Source: Rhizopus sp. PT2906 (Eukaryota; Mucoromycota; Mucoromycetes; Mucorales; Rhizopodaceae). From it: a DNA stretch of 64,000 nucleotides. The position numbers and the translations under genes are program-made. Of the stretch, positions 1-11,700 are shown in pieces. The notes under the pieces are model-generated. The model was given only the letters and a program-made list of their open reading frames with translations, had not been told where the DNA came from and searched no databases. The stretch's first letter is position 1. The number at the start of each line of letters is the position of its first letter. The stretch lies in NCBI GenBank assembly GCA_025529335.1, contig JAMYHX010000148.1, positions 1-64,000 of the forward strand, in the 5' to 3' direction.

Positions 1-77
1 GTGTTATTCATTCTTAGAGTATAGATTTAGAGTAATCTCATACGACAAGATTAAGTATTTATAGGGTAAATACGACA
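1..77 (+). repeat. Left terminal inverted repeat
   Basis: This 77-bp stretch is repeated in inverted orientation at 2156-2232 with about four mismatches. The core containing TACGACAAGATTAAGTATTT is identical. The true left end may lie before base 1. Confidence 0.85.
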
Positions 78-132
78 GATGGGCCTGTAGAAGTGAAGTT
101 AAGCAACCCCATAACCGATGATCCCGCCTTAG

Positions 133-371
133 AAGCTGTTATGTTGGGTAATTAATGTGTAATCGTCCTCAAATTATTTCAAAACTCAAATCTATTATAT
201 TTTTACACTACCGCTCGCTACACTATGAATACAATTTAATATAAATATCTTTATATTTTATCTTTAAATAAAAGTGACTTTCTTTAACATAAGATTTGGT
301 TTAATTGCAAAAATACTAGAAGACACGAACCACTTCTATTTTTCATTCGTATAAGGAGCATCTTATCAAAA
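133..371 (+). repeat. Internal direct repeat, copy 1 (copy 2 at 1292-1535)
   Basis: A block of about 240 bp recurs about 1.16 kb downstream at 1292-1535. The best-matched part runs from the AATAAA-like stretch through ACTAGAAGACACG to CATTCGTATAAG. The copies are clearly diverged, so the duplication is old. It may be a tandem remnant of one element or part of its original structure. Confidence 0.65.
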
Positions 372-646
372 CTAGCCTCAAAATCTTTCAGTATGCAAAA
401 AAGAAGGGCATTTCAAGGGAATCTTTTGATGGCATAATTGATATGATGAATAATTATATCAAGAAATACTCTCCAAATTCACCTCTTTTGCACTCTCATT
501 TTAAGTCAAGAGACCGGCTTATCAAGAAATTTCCGGTCAAAGCAAGAGAGTACGATGTGTGTAAAAATGGCTGTGAATTGTTCGGAGATGATTATTATAT
601 AATGATTTATAAGACACAAGACAAAGGCAAAAGAGGTACTCTTTGA
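371..646 (+). pseudogene. Fragment of a transposase-like protein
   Basis: About 90 codons read without interruption from about 371 to the stop at 644-646. They include a motif DVCKNGCELF preceded by a stretch rich in Lys, Tyr and Ser. A C-x3-C-x-L-F arrangement after a basic region resembles the N-terminal zinc region of large fungal Tnp2/KDZ-like transposase ORFs. The match is by eye and short. No catalytic core follows before the inverted repeat. I treat it as a relic inside the inverted-repeat element. It could also be an unrelated captured fragment. Confidence 0.35.
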
Positions 647-2155
647 GACTAATCTTTATTCTGAGATAAAGGCAGAAGGAACATACAATTAAATAAAGGA
701 TTTACTATTTGTAGTTGCTATCAAATGGCTGGTAAGCCACTGTTCTAAGCGTGAATTATAATTACTGAGGATATGATTGACTAACGGTTCCTGATTTCAT
801 AAAGAAAACTTTTAATTCGTTCCTGACACTGATCTTATTGTTCATTTCATGACCTGGGTTACGATACTGCTTTTACCATAAAAGGATTATCTTTTAAAGA
901 AGTGTATCCTTTCATATAAAAGAAGTAATGATTTATATACAAAGGAGAGATTCTATTTAATTTGGCTTATTACTAAAAGTGTGTACATGTAATCTTATAA
1001 TGTATGAGTTGACTTTATTCATACTGATTACAGTCGTTTATCTCAATGTCAGTCATAAGCAGACATTGTTCTATGACAATCGAAATTACTCATTCCTATT
1101 ATTAACTCCCTCATTATTCCTTCAATTCTTTTTGAATTTTAGTGTGAGTATTATGATGAACTCAATTACATATTTACTTTTGTAGCTTTATTCTAAATTG
1201 TTACCAAGATAACATGCTCATGTTATAGTATGGCGACGTCCAGTGTGTACTAATCCTCACTGTAAAAGGCCCTCTGATTTCTGTGCAGTTCTTATAGATT
1301 GTTACGTTAGGTAACGGTCGGCGCTATCGTCCTAAAATTATTTAAGTTCTTTTCTTTTGTTCCTGATTTACAATCCATAGTTACACACTTCTTCGAAACT
1401 AATATAAATACACTTTTGTTTAATTTTTAAATAAAGGCGGACTTTCTTTACCACAAGATTTGGTCTATTTGCAAAAACACTAGAAGACACGGGCCACTTC
1501 TATTTTCCATTCGTATAAGAAAACACTTTATCACAACGAGGGAGCGTTACTGATGCTGGTTGTACCAAAACTTATGAGGATTCGCAAGTGTAGGTTTATA
1601 AAAGTCATAGTTTGCCAAGTATTTCATTTAGCTGATATATACAGTGACTCAAAAACTGGCCGCATGTTTGCTATTTTTGACTTTGGCATCATGCAGTCAA
1701 GACAAATTTGGCTCTATTTCTCTGAAACTCTCACTAGGCAATGATTTGGTAATGGGAAATATTCATACCAAATATGGTGGTTACACAGGCAAAACTCAGC
1801 CAACAGGTGCTATCTGAGTTTCACTTGTACATGCGGCCAGTTGTTTGACCAACTCCCACACTGGACTTGCTGAGTGTTTTTGGGACTGAGCTTTGAACGT
1901 GAATAACCCTACGAATTCTTTATGAAAGAGCATCAGAAAAGTTTTAAGTGATTTTTCAGATAAATGTCTACAAGTGCATATAAAGAAACTTGGAGTTTGA
2001 TTGATATATATTCTTTTTTCTTAATTTTTTATTTTTATGCTAAAAATAAAATTTACACTATAAAAATCTATTTTTTCCTAGAAAATAACGCAATAGCTGC
2101 ATTCAGCTTAAAAATTAGAGTATAAAACCATTTTAAACTGTTCAGTTATCTAAGT

Positions 2156-2232
2156 TGTCGTATTTACCCTATAAATACTTAATCTTGTCGTATGAGATTG
2201 CTATAAATCTATACTCTAAGGATGAATAATAC
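2156..2232 (-). repeat. Right terminal inverted repeat
   Basis: Reverse complement of 1-77 with about four mismatches. Homology stops at about 2232, which marks the right end of the element. Confidence 0.85.
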
Positions 2233-2409
2233 AAAGATACTGACAACAATACACGTTATTAACATATATAACGCGACATGCCCAACTATCATTGACCATA
2301 ATTAAATCGGTTCCTTAATAATTCTGTTTTCATATAAAATGACGCTGTTTGTAATATTGAGCTCTCTCTCTCTCTCGTCTTGATCTTAATAAAGAGGTTA
2401 TATAGAGAC

Positions 2410-4170
2410 TCATTGACTTATAGTTCTCTTACAACTTTCAATTGTTCTAATCAATACTTCACTGACTCCGACGTTGGATATGGTTGTATCAATGCCTGCA
2501 TTGCCCATATTTGCCTTTATCCAGTCTGCTATCATTACAGGAGACGCCGAATGAATATTGCAGCTGTCAGTTTCTAAGATATTTTCCAAGAAAAGGGAGT
2601 AATCTTCAGGTAGTACGTTTCCAAAACTGGTAAAGGGTATAAATCGGACAATTTTCCTCAACTTCTATGGCTCCAAGTTTTGAGTTTTTTGTTTCAATCT
2701 CTTTTGGCGACCTTGCAATCAATGTAACACTTAAAAGCAATCCTTAATCTTCATGCTTGAAAGTTCTACCGCAATATTGTAATTTGCCAATATCGGATCT
2801 AGGTCGCCACATGGATGCAATGGTAATTAACAGAATCGTCTTTTGCTGTAAAATATCTAATCCTAAGTCACAGGTCTTACCCCAAGATTGAGCCTTGTAA
2901 AGAACTGGTAAAGCATCATATACTTGACTACTATTTGGTAACTTGGAATGGTTACGTCTTTTTGCTTGAAAGTACTGTTGAAGAAGTATATTGGATGCTA
3001 TGGCAGACTCATCCAGATATATAACTCGAAATACGAAAGCGACAGCTAAGCGTATGCAGTTTAATTGCTGAAGAGAGATCGCTGTTGACTATGAAGAATT
3101 CGACAGGTTTTACTGGGTCATACTCTAACATATTCACCTTTGGTATCCTTGCCAAACATCAGGAAGCCCATCTTCGCCATTGGAGATCAAAATTTTTGCG
3201 AGTGCTGAACTTGTTAGATTGCTGCAGAATAATCCATGGCATTTTCCGTTAATCCTTGCCCTTGCTCTTGGAATAACAGCCATGCGGACAAAGACCATTG
3301 CTTGCATACCTTGAAAGCCATCGGTAACTATAGTCGTTGTTGTAGAACTATTGACCACCAGTAATGTCTTGCCCAATTCGGTGTGATAAATACAGCTCTC
3401 TCTACTCTACCTGACTTCAGCTTCCTTAGTACTCTCGAGATCAACTTTCAAGGCGAATGTAAATGCAACCCTGTTTTCATCCATTGCTGGTTCCAGGTGT
3501 TGGTTGTTTCTGCTTGTAGATTCGAATTCATACTCCAAAATCAAGGCAACAGTGTGCTCTCTCTGGTGGCAAATACATCCAATTTTAGAGACCCCCGTGT
3601 TTGTTGGTTGAAAATCGTTGCGATAGCTTCCACTCGTATAGCAGTTTTGTCTTTCGGTTCAGTTTATCGACTTTTACTTTCTTTATGCCTTGGATACGTT
3701 GCTACTGTACCTGAAGGTTGTACTGTGCCATGATTGCTTGAATTTCTAGCGCGAGTTCTTGCAGCCACGAAGAGACTGTCCTTCATGAAATTCTTGATAG
3801 ATCTCTGTTGTTAGCCAATCGGCTGTATGCAAGACGTCCTGCTCCTTTGACGATGCTCACAATCGTTTGAGAGACATCCAATTGATATTTCTTAAGCTCA
3901 GGAAGGTATACTCTTTTGATCGTTCCTGGTTGCATCCATTTTCCTCCCTCGTAATTGCGTTCGGCTACGACTGCAGTTTTGGGAAGTGGTTTCCAAATCG
4001 CCAAGAATCTCTTCTGGGAGAATTTGGCGGCTAATTGATCCGTCTCTGAGCCCTTGTTCTTTAGGTCGCTTGCTGAAATTGAGAAGTGCTTGAATTTGTT
4101 CTGTAGTGAGTTCATTGGTATTATACATAGCTATTCCACGGTGCGCAACACTGAAAGATATGAAGAACAA
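2410..4170 (-). mobile_element. DIRS-type tyrosine-recombinase retroelement, degraded
   Basis: Read on the minus strand from about 4170 down to 2410. A Gag-like block at 4115-3783 contains KGAGRLAYSRLA. Next, 3780-3300 reads in one frame apart from stops and includes KLDVFATRESTLLP and AVFITPNWAR, which resemble the RNase H/connection region of DIRS elements. Then 3110-2410 carries a tyrosine-recombinase region with LLITIASMWRPRSDIGKLQ and WIKANMGNAGIDTT. The recombinase His-x-x-Arg and Tyr residues are not recognisable, and no YxDD reverse-transcriptase core is visible, so there is probably an internal deletion. In-frame stops occur at positions normally Arg, Trp or Gln and fit C-to-T or G-to-A changes. 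The element is dead. Confidence 0.75.
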
Positions 4171-6240
4171 TACAGACTTTAAAAATCGTTTTTATATAAT
4201 AAATTTGAGAATAAAGGCGCGGCAAGAAAACCTATAGCCACATCAGGACTAACAGCAATTGTGTTAGACATGATACACAGTTCAGTCTTCTTCATTGGTA
4301 GGTTAATACTTTCTGGTTCTAAGTATACAACTTGTCAAAAAATAAATTCACCCCAAAGAATGAAACGATAGAGCCTATATAAAAGTTGGTAACGACGCAT
4401 AGCCTCACAAGAGACATTTTACCGAAGATTTGTATTCCAATGCTCATTTCCAAACTATACTTGTCCAATCTTTCTTTTGCAAAAACTGCCGTACAATAAA
4501 AACAATCTGTTGGCCTGATTTTGCAACATTGGAAAGCTTTATCTCTCCTATTCCATTACTAAAAGAAAAGGTTCTGTTGTTATATATGTATATATATATA
4601 TATATATCAGTTGCATAGTTCGATCATATATTTCTTGTAGCTAGTGAGTCATATCATACGAGATTACAACTATACGATTAACAGTGTTAAATTACTTAAA
4701 CACTTGGTGCACTTTGTATTACATATATCATCTCTTTTATCCGTTTCCAATAAATTCTTTTTTTCTTCGTCGTTGTACTTCCGCTTGCGCTTCTTTAGAA
4801 CAGACTTTTCTTTTAAGACCACATTTTCGAAAAAGTTGCTTTCTCCAACTATTCAATCAATAACCAAAAAAATCATAAACCATATAAAAACGATTAAAAT
4901 AACTTACACAGCTCTATGTGTAATGCCTTCAATGTCTCAATTCACTTTTCCTTGTTAGCAACTCCCCTACCCCCATGTTTATCACTCTTAATTGCAGCAT
5001 AGTTTTGTATAATGTATTTGAGAAGCTTATACTTCAAAAAAGGGCTTTCTTCAGTATCAGCACTAAACATACCAGAGCTACACTGAAAGGTATCCAAGTA
5101 GATGTTTTCATGCAAGCAGGATACCCGGCAGTGTTAATATAAGGTTTCAATGCCAAAGTTCCTAGACGATCAATATATGGCCAAATCACCATGAACCATT
5201 AGATTTTTCACTTTCTCTATAATTACCTTGCCCGATGCAGACATCACTTTTCTTTAGATTCATCATGACAAATATTGACTTGGCTACTGGATATAGTATA
5301 AAACACCCTATCTTCCTTGACCGAAGCTAAACATAATTGCTGCGTTCAGTTTTAAATTTGAAAATAGTAATAAGTCGATGTCTTGCAAAGTAGATTGTTC
5401 ATAAAAGAAGACAGGATTATTATTAAAGACACGTGTGAACTTTATAGGAAGAGGACCTATGACTGCTATTTGTAACACGCCCTTATGTCCTAACATTTTA
5501 AGCGATCGATGAATATTATTCGGTCCGGACCACATCTCTCACTTAACTCAAAGTTCGTCGAAAAAATCAATAAAAAAATACTTAAAAAAAAGGGACTCGC
5601 GTAAATTTATCTTACTAAATCAATGTATATCAACCCTTACTCTGAGATTGTTTGGGATAATGAAAAATACGTAGAGTAGAATAGAAAAGACAGAAGTACT
5701 GTTAGAACTCTGTATATTCTTTTATCGAAAGAATATAACAAAAATCTGATATCTTTTATTGACATGGAAAAGCTTCCTCTATTTATACTTTTTCTTCAAC
5801 GGGTAAATCTGGTTATCCTGGAACTATTAATAATCCTTATTCATAGGTAGGAATTACGACCAATTCATCTAAAGTAACTTCCTGTTTGTTCTTGACCCTA
5901 TTGGATCATTAAATGTACCTGCCTTACTGGATCAGATATAAAAATGTTCCAAACGGAGATAACAATAGCAATTAGGGTCTAACGCTAACTGCATTTGACC
6001 CTGAGCAATGTAATTGGATCAAGATCAAATCACACCATAGCCTAGCAACGGTTGTCAAGCAAATACTATTTATCTAGTGCACAGTAACAAGTAATATGCT
6101 CTTATTGGCTATATAAGTTATTATGAACCAAAGAAGTATACAATTGAATACAATAAAATCTAATCAAGGTTACACAGCCCTGAATTGGGATTAGTGCATT
6201 GAATCTCAGGTAATGCTTAACATGACTATAATTGTTCTAT
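4171..6240. other. AT-rich stretch without a supportable gene
   Basis: No complete gene is recognisable. On the minus strand, 4846 down to about 4633 reads 70 lysine-rich codons after a plausible 3' splice site, with a GTAAGT donor upstream at about 4906; this could be the end of an unknown gene or a relic. Another minus-strand open stretch (5535-5308, 75 codons) is not recognised. A short TA repeat lies at about 4585-4605. Given the neighbours, this is probably transposon debris. Confidence 0.4.
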
Positions 6241-6264
6241 GTTTATTGCTATAATCCTTAAGTA

Positions 6265-8455
6265 TCCGCAACAGAGACCCCCGAAAAAGTTACTGTACCC
6301 ATCTTTGAGTGGAGAAAAAATGTCGACGATAGCTTGGTAAAGCATGGTGTTCAGTTGGTCAGCCCACATTATATTAAAGAGCCTGTCAAGAGAACCGATG
6401 AGGAAAGCAGCTCTGGGTCCAACAAGCGTAGAAAACGAACAGTACCCTACGTTTGGTATACAGAGTTTAAATGCCATAGATTTGGTACTTGCCGTGATAA
6501 GGTCGCCAAAGGCGTTCGAGTAAAGGGCGGTTCTAGTGGTAAGCCTCGCGAACTCCAAAAAGAAAGCAAGAAGGTGGACTGTAAAGCTAAATTGATGGCC
6601 ACTTGCCTCAAAAGTGAACTCAACTCTGTCGAGATTGTTCATATTGGCGTTCATAATCATGAGGTTGGAGGAGCTGAAGATTTGAAGTGCCTTCCTCTCT
6701 CAAAAGAGAAAAAGAACATTATAATGCAGCGACTTCGCGGAGATTAATAGCAAGAGAGACTATCGAATTGCTATTCAAAAAGACTTTCGCAAGCTCACCA
6801 GGGACTTCTTAATGCTGCCAAAGGATTCCAACAGTCAAGTAATCCACAGAGACCAAATAGTTCACCAGGATGAAGTATACAATTTGTACAAGATAGTCCA
6901 AGAATCATTCTATAAAAAAGCAGTGGACGAGAAAGAATCTGTAGGTCTTTGGCTTGAAGAATTAAAAGAAAAGAGTTACTCCATGTCCAAGCATTTAACT
7001 TTTGAGAATAACTTTACCTTCGGTTTCTCTTCTCCTTGGCAAAAGCAACTTTTGTTGAACAGCGCCATGGTATGTCTTGATGCTACTCATTGTGTATCAC
7101 ACATACAAAGAGGCATCATGTACACAATTGCTGTCCGTCATCCAGCCGCTGGTACAGGCTGCCCAGTAGCATATATGTTTACTGGAGATCATTCTATGGC
7201 CGCAGTTTCAGTCTTTCTTTCCTTTGTGAAGAATGACATTGGGATAACTACCTTGGAAAAAGATCACGATCGATGTAAGCATCACTGAACATACAGCAAT
7301 TACCGCTGTTCATCCTGAAGCAGCTGTTCAGTGGTGCTTGTTCCATGTCAGCCGTGCGTGGATGGGAAAGATCAGAGAGCTGATCAAGCTCGAGTCTTCG
7401 GCTTTGAACAATCAAGTTCATAGAGCAATCATTGCCGATTTGATGGCCATGATGTGGGAGAAGAACCGGGAGACCTTTCTCTTGAGCCTGCTTGCATTCA
7501 GCATGAAGTATAGCATGCACACCTCCTTCTTGAACTACATGTAGAGAAACTACCTTAGCTGAAAGAAGTTCGTACACTGGTCAGCCGCTTTCCAATCGCA
7601 AATTTTTTCAAATATGGAGACAAACAACTTCATCAAAAGCTGGTATAACCAATTGAAGACGGTTTACCTTGGAAGAAAAAGAAATAGAAGAGTTGACAGG
7701 CTCATCAGTGTACTTGTGGATGATGTCGAGCCTGATTACATCGACAACATCTGCAGGATCACCCTCAATGTTGGTAGGATGGGACCTGAGGAAAGAAGAT
7801 TAAGGACAAAGCAAATAAAAGGCGATCAAATCAACATGAAGTGTATTCCTGATATGATTACCGAAAGTGACACACTTGAAGTTTACCTAATCCAGTCGTT
7901 CAGCAATATAGAACTTCAACACGAAATCACTGTAATGGAAAGCGAAATGAAGAGCTGCGCCTGTAACGATTTCGGGTACAATAACATTGCTTGCAAACAT
8001 ATGTATCTGCTCAATCGTTTACATGCTGGAATAGCTCCTTTCAAAGGTAAATTGCAAGGTGTATACATTTGTAAATAACTTATACTAAAACCTACTTTCA
8101 TTCATAAGAAAATATTTTATCATTTGAGCAAGTAGGCTCGGTTGTTCAAGTTGATGCTATTAACATTGCTGCTGAAGCTAGAGTTATTGTTACAGAACAT
8201 TCTTCAATGTCTCAAGATAATCTAACAGCTGAGATGGCCAATCTTCTTGCTGCTTATCGCTCTTATAGAGAGAATCCGTACCGTTTAACGGATGAGCAAA
8301 TAGCGAATATAAGATTGGGTTCAGAGTTGATTCTGTCTGCAATTGACAAAAGTAATAAGAAAAGAAACAGTGCAACAGACCAAAAGTTTTCAACTCAGAC
8401 GATAAAAAAAAGACATGACTCATGCTCCTTCAATTTAAATTTAAAGTTCCCTTAA
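6265..8455 (+). pseudogene. Mutator-like (MULE) transposase, degraded
   Basis: A MULE-family transposase read in pieces. The N-terminal FAR1-like zinc region spans about 6280-6720 (HRFGTC, DCKAKLMATC, HNHEVGG). The DDE/MULE core runs from 6770 to 7850 (VCLDATHCV, WCLFHVSRAW, NNFIKSWYNQL). A SWIM finger of the form CxC...CxH lies at 7950-8010 (CACNDFGYNNIACKH). A candidate 62-nt intron (8047-8108) joins the tail, which continues to 8455. The frame is broken by a shift at about 6743, another at about 7262, and in-frame TAG (7542-7544) and TGA (7560-7562). It therefore encodes no full enzyme. The first exon and the element's inverted repeats were not found. It ends about 300 bp before the Fanzor gene. 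Confidence 0.85.
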
Positions 8456-8598
8456 GTAGTGAGGGTATAAGTAAATCGACAAAAGACAAAGAACAAATTC
8501 ATGTTTTAAGGGGGAACGCACTATTGACGACAAAAAAAAGATGAATGAACCAAAGTGGTCATACGAACTATGTGGGACTGAATTTGATGTCAAAAACA

Positions 8599-8606
8599 TA
8601 TAAAAG
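8599..8606 (+). promoter_or_regulatory. TATA-like box upstream of the Fanzor gene
   Basis: TATAAAAG about 150 nt upstream of the ATG at 8759. It is in the right orientation and range for a fungal promoter, but the region is AT-rich and the site is untested. Confidence 0.4.
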
Positions 8607-8758
8607 GGCACGGTTTTCATTATATTTTGTCAAAATAACACAAAAAAAAGACATTATCTTCTCCCTTATATCAAACAAGCTACATATTTAGCAAATGGCG
8701 AATAAGTCTGATTTGAGAATCTTCAAGGTTTAACTGATTGTAACTAAACTTATCATGA

Positions 8759-11700
8759 ATGTCTATAGTTAAAAGAAAACGAAAGGCTACATCAGAAGCC
8801 GGTCCTTCGACAACAACAAGACAAAGATGTGCTGATCCTCCTCCACTGCCTCCCCCTTCTTCTCCTCCACCACTACCTTTAGCTCCACCTTTACCTCCAG
8901 AGGCTCGGACCTCGTATTATACTAGAAAATGCAAACTCGGCCCTCTTCTTAGACGAGAATTCACTCTTTACAAGGTATGTTTGTTAAATTGACTTACAAC
9001 AATATCTAATACTAAATTTACTTGTGTACACGTATTAGGGTTATTTCCGATTGATATCTGAAGAGTTCTCTGTTCTTCGACGGGATGCAATCAACTTTGC
9101 ACTTTTAATCGTAATTCGGTATCTCAGCACTCAGCAAGTTGAACTTGTAGCTACCTATACGAGAAATTTGGGTGATATACAACGGAGATTACGGTAAGTC
9201 AACCATGATTTACGACTTACACAAGAATTACAAGATGAATTGCTTGGTCTACAGCAAACGTTTAACGACATAAATGATACCCAAGACGGATTGCAAGATC
9301 TCCTTTGGAAAAATGAATCTACTCTTTTGATGGATCAATTAATACAATTGCAGCAAAACTTTGAGCAACTAAATACCGTCATCAATGAAATCATGGCTGC
9401 TACGGATAACCAAGAAATAGCAAATCAGAACGCCAAAAACATACAAACACTGCATAATCGTCTGATTGAAATCAGTGGAAACACTGAACCAATAATTACA
9501 TTAGTCAGGAGAACAGTAGCAAACATTTTGCTGAGGATCAAACAATGGAAATTAGACTTGCAAAATCAGTTACCAGAGCGCCTTGAACGACTGAATCCAT
9601 TAGAAAGACAAGCTGTTCAAAATCTACGTATGATAACAAATCTTCGTGAATTACATCAACTCGTTCTCCAAACTTTACCAACAGTGCAAAATGTATTAAG
9701 GCAAAATGGTTTAACTGAAGAAGCGCGTTTGGAACAAATACAAATATTGACGGTGATACACGAACGAATTGCAGTAGCAGAAAATCAATTAAGAATAGTG
9801 CAACCAATCGAGCAACAAGTCCAGAATAGTTTGGACACCAATGAAGCAGCAAGTAAATGTATGAACATGAATATACTAATAAGGAGATTAAATTCAATGG
9901 CAAATCAACATGCTCGCTTATTTCAACAATCCGAAATAATTACTCAACAAATTCGCTTGGTTGATTCTAACCTTCAAACCCAAAGCTTATCAAAAATAAC
10001 CAATGAAACATTCTGGAGTCATCTATATAGAAAAGTAGCACTTGATCCTAACAATTTGAACAGAGCTATAGTAAGTACAAGGCAACGATTATCTGTAATG
10101 ATAAAACTAACACGTTTGATAGTAGCGTTTTAGCCCACATATTCTGAACAATTTTAACGATTTCGAAGCAGCAAGAAGGGAATCAGGACTCGATACTTAC
10201 AGATATGCAATTCCTACCTTGGATCCATTACATAGAAGTTTATCAAACGCTTACGGAAGCGCTATTGTTCAAAGTAAGTACCTCTCTTCCAACTTTAAAA
10301 AATAAGATTACTTAAACGCTGTAAATATCTTGTTTTTCGGATGTCACTATGCATTCCTTGAATACAAAACTATGGATAATACGTATATTCAAAGGTTACT
10401 TTTTTCAACAACAACAACAGCCACAGCAACGGCAAATTAGATTGCCATTATGTCTTTAGGTAAAAAGTTTTTCTAGTGTGATCATGCTGACACTCATTCA
10501 TTTATTTTTCTTTTCTTTTTCTTTTTCTTTTTTAGCAAACAAAGCTGCCAACGGAATTATAAATCATACTCTGTTTGATTAATTGTGTTTGAAGAAGAGG
10601 AAGAAGAAGAGAACACTGAAGTACGAAATTTTGGCAATTTAAATCAATTATACAATCAAATACGTCTAATATATGAAGCTGAATTTCGAGGAGTTGCTTA
10701 TGATGCTATCAACAATTACGGTTATTCTACTAGTCATCCCCTCAAGTTTATTCGTTTGAGCTATCGCTTGCTGCAAGCAGCTTCTTCACTTCCAGATGCA
10801 CCAATCAAGTTATGGAGTTTACTGCCTCAGGCTACTCTTCAATGGCACATGTACCGCTCAGTGGAATACCAACTCTGCATACTCTCTTCCAAAGAGCACA
10901 TCAAAACGGTCATCCAGTTTCGAGATTTATGGTTCCTAACGGTAATTTCTATCGCCTTACTGACTTTGATCGCTTCTGCTTTGGACACGAGAACAAGATG
11001 CATCTTTGGAACACTGTTTTCAATATTGGCAAATTAGACACTGGAGTTTTAGCCAATCCAGCAACAAGTCATTTGACATATAGCATGAAGACTGATGGTC
11101 ATATGATCAGTATCCTCTTTGAGAAGACTTCCGTAGAATTTGTGCCACAAGCAAAAAGTGATTTAATCAGACAAAAACGGAATATCGACTTTACTAATCG
11201 TACCAAAGACTTGTATCCTTTGTATAAAGAGCCTACTGGTATTACAGCAAACGACCGAATAATAGGAATAGATCCAGGTATGATGATGATTTTTTTGAGC
11301 TAGATGATTCAACCTAATTCTTTTATGTATAGGAGTTCGTGACATTCTCTACGCTATTGATTGCAATGCCGATGAACTCGTTGACAAACGATCTACCAAG
11401 GAGCATTCTTTCGCTTACAGCAATGCTTCTTACAAGTTGCGCTCAGGGATGAACTGGATCAAGCAAAAAGAGCTGGCAAGCCGTTTAAACTCTGATATTC
11501 AAGCTTCATATGATCAACTTAAAACCAGAAACACATACACTAACCAAGGTGTGATGGATTTTTTACATTCTATTGCACTGACACACAATAAGTTAGTTTA
11601 TTTTTCAAATGCTGGTATTTATATACATGAAGTTGAACGTCTTTATTTTGCTTTGTTTAACAGTGTCCATGGTTTTATGAGAAGCTGGCCACACAGAGAA

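Larger units (their letters stand above)
1..2232. mobile_element. DNA element bounded by 77-bp terminal inverted repeats
   Basis: Positions 1-77 and 2156-2232 are inverted copies of each other with only about four mismatches, so they bracket a 2.2-kb unit. The window starts inside or exactly at the left repeat, so a target-site duplication cannot be checked. The interior has no intact transposase. It holds a diverged direct repeat (133-371 and 1292-1535) and one transposase-like protein fragment (about 371-646). Long terminal inverted repeats with no working gene suggest a non-autonomous or decayed cut-and-paste element. The superfamily is not assigned. Confidence 0.8.

Noticed and set aside
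81..160. Segment with GAAGTTAAGCAACCCC resembling part of a 5S rRNA
   Set aside because: Only the short A-box-like stretch matches. The remaining stem and loop sequence of a 5S rRNA is absent.
979..1185. 68-codon open frame
   Set aside because: Hydrophobic low-information translation inside the inverted-repeat element, with no recognisable motif.
3383..3733. 116-codon plus-strand open frame
   Set aside because: The minus strand of the same interval encodes recognisable DIRS protein sequence in one frame, so the plus-strand frame is a shadow.
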